NCBI GenBank assembly: GCA_963795485.1
Contig: CAWCIL010000039.1
Span: forward strand, 434,001 to 498,000
DNA length: 64,000 nt
From: AP-15 sp963795485
GTDB taxonomy: Bacteria; Pseudomonadota; Alphaproteobacteria; ATCC43930; CGMCC-115725
Direction of reading: 5' to 3'
Shown here: positions 58,965 through 64,000 of the stretch, one piece after another
Position numbering within the stretch: the stretch's first letter is position 1
How the letters are laid out: the number at the start of each line of letters is the position of its first letter
Made by a program: the position numbers and the translations under genes
The notes under the pieces: model-generated
The model's input: the letters and a program-made list of their open reading frames with translations, nothing else
Database searches by the model: none
Told to the model about the DNA's origin: nothing

Positions 58965-60089
58965 CTACCCCCAGACTTCGCGGGCGGTCTCGACCACCAG
59001 GCGCAGCTTCGCATTCTGTTCGTCGATCGACAGCGCGTTGCCGTCGACGGTCGAGGAAAACCCGCATTGCGGCGAGAGGCACAGCTGCTCGAGCGGCACG
59101 TATTTCGCGGCTTCGTCGATCCGCCGCTTCAATTCATCCTTGCTTTCGAGGGCGGCGCGCTTGCTGGTCACGAGGCCCAGCACCACCCGCTTTTTCCCGC
59201 GCGGCACAAAGCGCAACGGCGCGAACCCGCCCGAGCGCGCATCGTCGTATTCGAGAAAAAATCCGTCGACCGCGAGTTCGCCGAACAGCGCCTCGGCGAC
59301 ATGGTCGTAGCCGCCTTCGGCCATCCATGACGAGCGGAAATTGCCGCGGCACATATGGGTGCAAATCGTCAGGCCCTCGGGCCGGCCGGCGAGCGCCGCA
59401 TTGATCACCTTGATGTTGGTCAGGTGCTGGTGTTCGCCGTCGCCGCCGATCCGATCGACATAGACGCGCTGCGCCGGGTCGTTCAGATAGGCGAGGCTGG
59501 TGTCGTCGAGCTGCAGATAGGTGCAGCCGAGCCGGGCGAGCGCCGCGATCTCCGCGGCATAGACCCGGGCGAGGTCGTCCCAGAATTGGTCCATGTCGGG
59601 GTAAACAGCAGTATCGATCGCCGTCCGGCCGCCGCGGTAATGCAGCATCGAGGGCGACGGGATCGTCAATTTGGGCGTGGTCCCGGTCGGCGCCGCCGCT
59701 TTGAGATACGCGAAATCCTCGCCGAAGATCGTCTGGTCGAGAGTGAGCTTGCCGCCGATGCGAAACCCGCCGAGTGCGGCCTCGACCGTGCCGCTCTCGT
59801 TTCGGAATTGCAGGCGCAGGCTCTGCTCGGTCCTGGCGACCCCGCCGATCTGGTGCAGGAAGTCCATATGCCACGAACCGCGGCGGAACTCGCCGTCGGT
59901 GACGCCCTGGAGCCCGATCTCCTGCTGCATGCGCGCGACATCGCCGATCGCCCCATCCTCGGCCCGGCGCAACTCCTCGGCCGAGATCCGCCCCGCCTGC
60001 CGCTCCGCTCTTGCCCGCAGCAACTCCGCCGGCCGCAGCAGGCTCCCGACATGATCGCCACGAAACGGCGGTCCGGACAGATCGCTCAT
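58965..60089 (-). CDS. Cobalamin-independent methionine-synthase-like protein (MetE C-terminal domain)
   Basis: 374 residues, about the length of YxjG/YxjH-type proteins. Family motifs: FRGDHVGSLLRPAELLRARA, GLQGVTDGEFRRGSWHMDFL, ALARLGCTYLQLDDTSLAYL and TICTHMCRGNFRSSWMAEGG, followed by FFLEYDDARSGGFAPLRFVP and LCLSPQCGFSSTVDGN. Zinc ligands of the family are H, C and C; H and the CxxG-type cysteines are plausibly retained (THMCRGN, SPQCGF). Whether it transfers methyl from methyltetrahydrofolate or another donor is unknown. It follows the amidohydrolase gene by 39 bases. Confidence 0.9.
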   Translation of the reverse strand: MSDLSGPPFRGDHVGSLLRPAELLRARAERQAGRISAEELRRAEDGAIGDVARMQQEIGLQGVTDGEFRRGSWHMDFLHQIGGVARTEQSLRLQFRNESGTVEAALGGFRIGGKLTLDQTIFGEDFAYLKAAAPTGTTPKLTIPSPSMLHYRGGRTAIDTAVYPDMDQFWDDLARVYAAEIAALARLGCTYLQLDDTSLAYLNDPAQRVYVDRIGGDGEHQHLTNIKVINAALAGRPEGLTICTHMCRGNFRSSWMAEGGYDHVAEALFGELAVDGFFLEYDDARSGGFAPLRFVPRGKKRVVLGLVTSKRAALESKDELKRRIDEAAKYVPLEQLCLSPQCGFSSTVDGNALSIDEQNAKLRLVVETAREVWG

Positions 60090-60128
60090 CGAAGCCTCCC
60101 TTTGTCTGTCATTCCCGCTTCGGCCGGA

Positions 60129-61214
60129 TCAGGGCACCGTCAGCCGGTAAACCCGGGCCGCGGTGCCGCTGTAGAGCGCGGTCTTTTCGACCGCCGAGGC
60201 GCCGGCGGTAATGCGCTTGAACGCATTCCACAGCTCGGTGTAGCCGCCGGACTGCTTGTCCGGCGGGAAGTTGCTTTCGAACATCGCGCGGTCGGGGCCG
60301 AAGGCTTCGACGCACGGCTCGATATACTGGCGCCAGGCCGCCGCGAGCTCCTCGGACGAGGGCGGCAGGTCGCGCTCGTGAAAGTCGAAGCCAAACGAGG
60401 TCATGCCGACGCCGCCAAGCTTGACGTTGATGTTTGGGCATCTGGCGAGCTCGGCGATGTCCTTCTTCCAGCCGGCGAGAATCTCCTGGCGATGGCCGCG
60501 ATAGGGACCGACGCCGAGCACGCCGCCGACGTGGTTGAGGATGATCGTGGTGTCGGGGAAAGCGCGGGCGAGGTCGATCGCGTCCGGCAATTGCGGATGA
60601 TACTGCCAGGATTCGAAGCTGAGGCCGAGCGGCGCCAGCTGGGCAAAGCCCTCGCGGAACTTAGGGTCGCGCACCAGGTGCGGCGGCACCGCGCGGGTCG
60701 CGTATTTCTGCACCGCGTCGTGCTCGTCCCAGGAGACGCCGTGGCGGATGCCGCGATAACGTCCGCCGCCAGCCCTGATCTCGGCCTCCAGCACCTCGCG
60801 CACCCGCACCCCGAGTGTCAAATCGGCATGGCCGACGATCCCTTCGGCGACACGGCATGGGCCGTAGCCGCCCGAGGCGCTCATCGCCGCGATGCCGTTG
60901 ACAAACTCGACCTCGCCGACCGGCGCCATCTCGGCCGGCCCGTCCTTGCGGTACATCGAGCGGCATTCGAGAAAGACCGTCGCGACGATGTTGTGGGCTT
61001 TGCCCGAACCGGTGCCGCCGGTGATGTCGCCCAACAGCTCGGGCAAGAGGTAACGCCCGCGCTGCGGCGTATCCCAGAAATGATGATGCGGATCGATGAT
61101 CGGCATCTCCGGCTCAAGCGCCGCCTCGGTCGGCCGCTTGGCGAGCCATGCCTTCAGCTCGGTATCGTTGCGCGGTCCAATGCCGCGGTATTCGCCTTTC
61201 GCGTCCGCAACCAT
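60129..61214 (-). CDS. Amidohydrolase-2 family protein (TIM-barrel)
   Basis: 361 residues, intact. ATG 61214 is preceded by GGGAGAAAAG. Metal site DPHHHFWDTPQRGRYLLPEL, then GIRHGVSWDEHDAVQKYATR, TTIILNHVGGVLGVGPYRGH, LGGVGMTSFGFDFHERDLPP and FESNFPPDKQSGGYTELWNA. The PHHHFWD start and the ESNFPPDK end resemble L-fuconolactonase/2-pyrone-4,6-dicarboxylate-hydrolase-like members of the family. It is 39 bases upstream of the MetE-like gene in a likely operon. The substrate is not known. Confidence 0.9.
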   Translation of the reverse strand: MVADAKGEYRGIGPRNDTELKAWLAKRPTEAALEPEMPIIDPHHHFWDTPQRGRYLLPELLGDITGGTGSGKAHNIVATVFLECRSMYRKDGPAEMAPVGEVEFVNGIAAMSASGGYGPCRVAEGIVGHADLTLGVRVREVLEAEIRAGGGRYRGIRHGVSWDEHDAVQKYATRAVPPHLVRDPKFREGFAQLAPLGLSFESWQYHPQLPDAIDLARAFPDTTIILNHVGGVLGVGPYRGHRQEILAGWKKDIAELARCPNINVKLGGVGMTSFGFDFHERDLPPSSEELAAAWRQYIEPCVEAFGPDRAMFESNFPPDKQSGGYTELWNAFKRITAGASAVEKTALYSGTAARVYRLTVP

Positions 61215-61458
61215 CTCTTTTCTCCCTAAATAGTTCGCACGGAAAAGGGCGTCGGGCCCGGCACCCATGAACCCCCTCGTTTGTTCAAATAGCTGAAACC
61301 GTTGTTCATTGGCTTCGGGCTCGCCGGCGCGTGCGCCTGGAAAGCGCAAGACGCTTGCAGACCGACGATCCCATTTCGAAGCCGGTCATTCGACCCTATC
61401 GGAGCAGGCTGGTCTTTGGTACGCGCCGTTCAAACGCCATGCATTAGCACGCTTCTCG

Positions 61459-62330
61459 CTACGCGGCACCGGCGAGGACGTCTCGCTGCTCGGCAAACAG
61501 CGCCTTCATCCAATCGATGACCGCCCGCACACAGGCCGAGCGGCGCAGATCGCGATGGACGATGATCCAGTATTCGGCGGCGATTTCGGGGATCGGCGGG
61601 GTCACCCGTTCGAGCAAGGGATGGCCGTCACCAACGTAGCAGGGCAGCACGCCGCGACCTGCTGCCGGCGCGGATCGCTTCCAAATGCATCAGCATCGAT
61701 GATGCGCGCAGCACGACCGGCTTCCGATCTCCTCGACGTGGCGCTGGACCCAACGCGCAGGCGCATAGTGCGCCTGCTCGTCGGTATAGGTGACCCATCC
61801 GCCGGCATCAGCGTCGCGCCGCCGGTAGACCGCGCAGGCGAAGGTGCCAGCCTTGGAAATGTAGAAGTCCCCGCCTTCCGGCGGCTCGTGGCGCAGCGCC
61901 AATTCGGCTTGGCGTCGCACGAGGTTTGCCGTCTGTCGCAACTCGTCGACCAGTTCCAACGTAATACCGGATGGCAGCGGCGTCGTGGCCGATCCCGACA
62001 GGCAACGAGCGAGAAACCCGGCGGCGCACTCGCCGGTCGATACCCGCACCGTGCCGCGTCAGTCACCGGCGAGGCAGCCGCGCGCCGCCGCTCCAACGTC
62101 AGCACCGCATCCTCGATGCTTTCGGCCGCCGGGATCAACTGCTCGCCGGCGGCGTTGAGGTGCAGCCCCTCGGGCAGGCGGTCGAACAGCGCCGGCCCGC
62201 CAAAAGTGGTCTCGAATGCGGCCAGGCGGCGGGCGATCGTCGGTTGGCTCAGGCCGAGCGCCCGCCCGGCGGCACGCATCGAGCCTTCGCGAGCGACGGC
62301 GAGGAACACCCGAACATCGTTCCAGTCCAT
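61459..62330 (-). CDS. LysR-family transcriptional regulator, two or more frameshifts
   Basis: About 290 residues when rejoined. The N-terminal helix-turn-helix is intact: MDWNDVRVFLAVAREGSMRA, AGRALGLSQPTIARRLAAFE, FDRLPEGLHLNAAGEQLIPA. The effector domain is split, with breaks near 62050 (into VSTGECAAGFLARCLSGSAT) and near 61710 (into LPCYVGDGHPLLERVTPPIP), ending ACVRAVIDWMKALFAEQRD. It is divergent from the cupin genes with an inverted repeat between, so it probably regulates them or itself. Confidence 0.87.
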
Positions 62331-62467
62331 CGCCCCGCGATCCGCTCGCGGCGGCGGATCGCCGGCTCGTGCCGCGTCTCGCCCCCACAATCGCCGATCC
62401 GTCGAGAGCGGCCATGCCATCGTCCTTGTGTGTCGGCTTTAGAGGGTAATTCTTATCACCGATTGGG

Positions 62468-62485
62468 TGCCACGAAAAAGTGGCA
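62468..62485. promoter_or_regulatory. Inverted repeat between LysR and cupin genes, candidate LysR operator
   Basis: TGCCAC-GAAAAA-GTGGCA, perfect 6-base arms with a 6-base AT-rich centre. It follows the T-N11-A pattern expected of LysR sites and lies about 140 bases upstream of the regulator start and 94 bases before the cupin start, the usual position for a shared operator. Confidence 0.6.
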
Positions 62486-62578
62486 ACGGCTCTAAAAGCG
62501 GAGATCCCTGCAATTACATGACGTTAGCGCCTGACGATCCGCCACTCGGAGTCGACGGCGCGCCGGGAAAGGAGCAAA

Positions 62579-63003
62579 ATGGAGAGCAGAACGCCTAGCA
62601 TCATCGATCTCAACGCAGAACTCGCAAAGCTGACAATGTTTCGACGAACCCCGCAATTCGACGCGGGCAGAGCGAAAGGGAAGCGTCGCGCAGTTGGCGA
62701 CCTACCGCGACGGATTGCTTTTGGCGATCAAGGCCGCGGGGAAAGACCATTGGGAACGTCATCCCGCGGGCGACGAGCTGATTCACGTCCTCGACGGCAC
62801 CGCCACGCTGGAAATCGTGTGCGACGACGGGCCGCCCAAATCTTTCGCGCTTCGCGCCGGAATGCTCGCGGTTATTCCGCAGGGTGCGTGGCACCGCATT
62901 CTTTCGCCGAGGGCAACACGCATCTCGGCCTGACGCCTTTTCCCGGCGAGCAGATCGAGCGCGATGTCGACGACCCTCGGCGAGAGCAAAGCCAGCGACG
63001 GAA
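62579..63003 (+). CDS. Cupin-domain protein, first of a tandem pair, frameshifted
   Basis: A ~140-residue cupin. ATG 62579 follows AAAGGAGC and begins MESRTPSIIDLNAELAKLTM. After a break near 62685 the cupin core reads ATYRDGLLLAIKAAGKDHWE, HPAGDELIHVLDGTATLEIV and GMLAVIPQGAWHR. After a second break near 62905 it ends PEGNTHLGLTPFPGEQIERD. Metal-ligand pattern H..GDE..H-H of the cupin motifs is recognisable. No stop codon separates it cleanly from the second copy in any frame, so the pair could also be one bicupin protein. Substrate unknown. Confidence 0.65.
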
Positions 63004-63427
63004 ACGGAAAGCAGAGCTGCCGAGCATCGTCGATCTCATGCGGAGGTCGAGAAGCTGACGATGTTCCGTGGCCGGACGCCGCAGACGACGAATGGCAGAG
63101 CGACGGGGGAGTGCGGCCGATTGGCCTCCTACCGCGACGGCGCCCTCGCACGCCACGAAATTCGCCGGGAAAGGCCATTGGGAAAAGCACATTGCCGACG
63201 AGCTTATCCACATCCTCGGCGGGAACGGGACCCTCGAAACCATGACTGCGGACGGGCGCCAGTCTTTCGCGCTGAAGGCCGGGCTAATGATCGCCATTCC
63301 GCAGGGGACATGGCACCGCTTTAGTTCGTCGGAGGGCGTGACCTTGATGAGTGCGACACCCTCCCCTAGCGAGGTCGTCGAGCTCGATGTCGATGACCCG
63401 CAAATGGTCGAGCGCGAGCCGGCATAA
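63004..63427 (+). CDS. Cupin-domain protein, second of a tandem pair, frameshifted, start codon ACG
   Basis: Repeats the first copy at about the same length: SIVDLNAEVEKLTMFRGRTP (after correcting a one-base deletion near 63040), then ASYRDGALA, KFAGKGHWEKHIADELIHIL, GNGTLETMTADGRQSFALKA and IAIPQGTWHRFSSSEGVTLM, ending DVDDPQMVEREPA at 63427. Base-by-base alignment with copy 1 places ACG at 63004 where copy 1 has its ATG. Either the start is changed, or the two domains are translated as one protein. Breaks near 63025, 63040 and 63150 are visible. Confidence 0.65.
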
Positions 63428-63450
63428 GTTTGGGCTCTCACTGCGGTTTA

Positions 63451-63474
63451 CCCTCTCCCGCTTGCGGGAGAGGG
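63451..63474. repeat. Palindromic repeat, family C, likely cupin transcript end
   Basis: CCCTCTCCCGC-TT-GCGGGAGAGGG, an 11-base perfect stem. Same geometry as 18637-18660. It separates the convergent cupin and LLM genes and could act as a bidirectional terminator, although the following T run is weak (GGGGCTTAAA). Confidence 0.75.
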
Positions 63475-63481
63475 GCTTAAA

Positions 63482-64000
63482 CTACTGCGCGGCCGCCGCG
63501 AGACGGCCAGCACCGAAGGCCGGCATCACTTCTTTCGAGAACCGGTCGAGGTCTTCGCAGCTGGACGTCGAGCGGGGTGCCGAGCGGCGTCGCGCACACC
63601 ACCCGGTCGACTCCCGGATAGCGCTTTTCGACCGCCTTCAACTGCTCGATGATGTCGGCGGGCGTGCCGGTGAGGAAGCCGCCGGCCTTCACCGCGTCCT
63701 CGATGCGCGGCAATTTGGTCGTGGCGGCGAGCCTCGGATCGCGCATCGCCGCGATCTGCTCGTCGCAGAGCGCGCGCACCAGGCGCAGCTCGCCGAACAT
63801 CTTCATGTTTTCCTCGTAGTGTTTCGCCGCCTCGCGCATGCCGTCTTCGCGGCTCTTGGCGATGTGAAACTGGAAGCCGAGCGCCAGCTTCTCGCCGAGC
63901 TCGAGCTTGACGCCGCGACGCGCATAGGCGGCCTGGAACCCGAGCATGTGCCGCTCGACCGCACCGCCTTCGGCCGAGCCGCCGCCGATCATGCCCGAGA
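63482..64000 (-). CDS. LLM-class flavin-dependent oxidoreductase, 3' part, one frameshift, cut by the window edge
   Basis: C-terminal part of a luciferase-like F420/FMN monooxygenase. The frame is open to the window edge: AVERHMLGFQAAYARRGVKL, FHIAKSREDGMREAAKHYEE, KLPRIEDAVKAGGFLTGTPA and DIIEQLKAVEKRYPGVDRVV. A break near 63560 (TPLGTPLDVQ) leads to LEDLDRFSKEVMPAFGAGRL and the stop TAG at 63482. The N-terminal flavin site lies outside the window. Family is clear; substrate and cofactor are not. Confidence 0.85.

Noticed and set aside
60090..60128. Methionine-type riboswitch before the MetE-like gene
   Set aside because: Only 39 bases separate it from the upstream gene in the same operon; too short for a SAM or cobalamin riboswitch.

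Overview
This is a high-GC (roughly two thirds G+C by eye) chromosomal segment of an alphaproteobacterium. The evidence is the gene order pcm-tolC-popZ-valS, promoters of the sigma-EcfG general-stress type (GGAAC-N16/17-CGTTT), a ROSE-type RNA thermometer in front of a small heat-shock gene, and the pair cspA-rpsU. The gene content (efflux, dioxygenases, amidohydrolases, FAH hydrolase, stress proteins) fits a free-living soil or water organism, possibly Rhodospirillales or a relative; the order cannot be fixed from the window alone. No rRNA, tRNA, prophage, intact insertion sequence or CRISPR array was seen.

Layout. 0-5.5 kb: housekeeping block (partial pcm, tolC, popZ, valS). 5.5-9.2 kb: remnant of a ParE-type toxin-antitoxin pair next to a dispersed palindromic repeat, a VOC protein, an orphan hydantoinase/oxoprolinase A subunit and a Spy-like periplasmic protein. 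9.3-20.2 kb: an MFS transporter converging on a complete tripartite RND efflux operon (adaptor, two MdtB/MdtC-type permeases, outer-membrane lipoprotein). 20.3-28.2 kb: a TPP enzyme, a class III cyclase, an SRPBCC protein, a methyltransferase, a Kef-type antiporter and a damaged AI-2E-family transporter. 28.3-36.2 kb: a stress-flavoured region with a DUF883 protein, a 26-residue membrane peptide, a PRC-barrel protein, rpmE, thermometer-controlled hsp20, CorA, a solute-binding protein, a LigB-type dioxygenase and a large catalase; two near-perfect EcfG promoters lie here. 36.2-48.2 kb: MBL hydrolase, transglycosylase-SPOR lipoprotein, fatty acid hydroxylase, PEP-CTERM protein, MFS transporter, amidohydrolase, Rieske ferredoxin, secreted protein, FAH hydrolase and two tandem TauD/TfdA dioxygenases. 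48.2-51.8 kb: a run of very small genes, a Sel1 protein, a 29-residue membrane peptide, cspA and rpsU. 51.9-64 kb: coaD-gyrA, a broken YaaH-family gene, GlsB, a copper/cytochrome-oxidase assembly group (SCO, PCuAC, CtaG-like), a MetE-like enzyme with an amidohydrolase, a LysR regulator divergent from two tandem cupins, and a partial LLM oxidoreductase.

The main caveat is that about thirty reading-frame breaks are visible, including in gyrA and in rpmE. Several sit in homopolymers, where removing or adding one base restores a textbook protein. I therefore read most of them as indel errors of the assembly rather than as gene decay, and give each broken gene as one span from its first start to its last stop. 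A few loci (the toxin-antitoxin remnant, the YaaH fragment, perhaps the hydantoinase and AI-2E genes) may be real pseudogenes.

The most interesting biology is regulatory: the ROSE-like hsp20 leader with its own well-placed promoter, and the EcfG promoters of the PRC-barrel and catalase genes. Together they suggest that 28-36 kb is a heat- and general-stress region that also encodes an uncharacterised membrane micropeptide.
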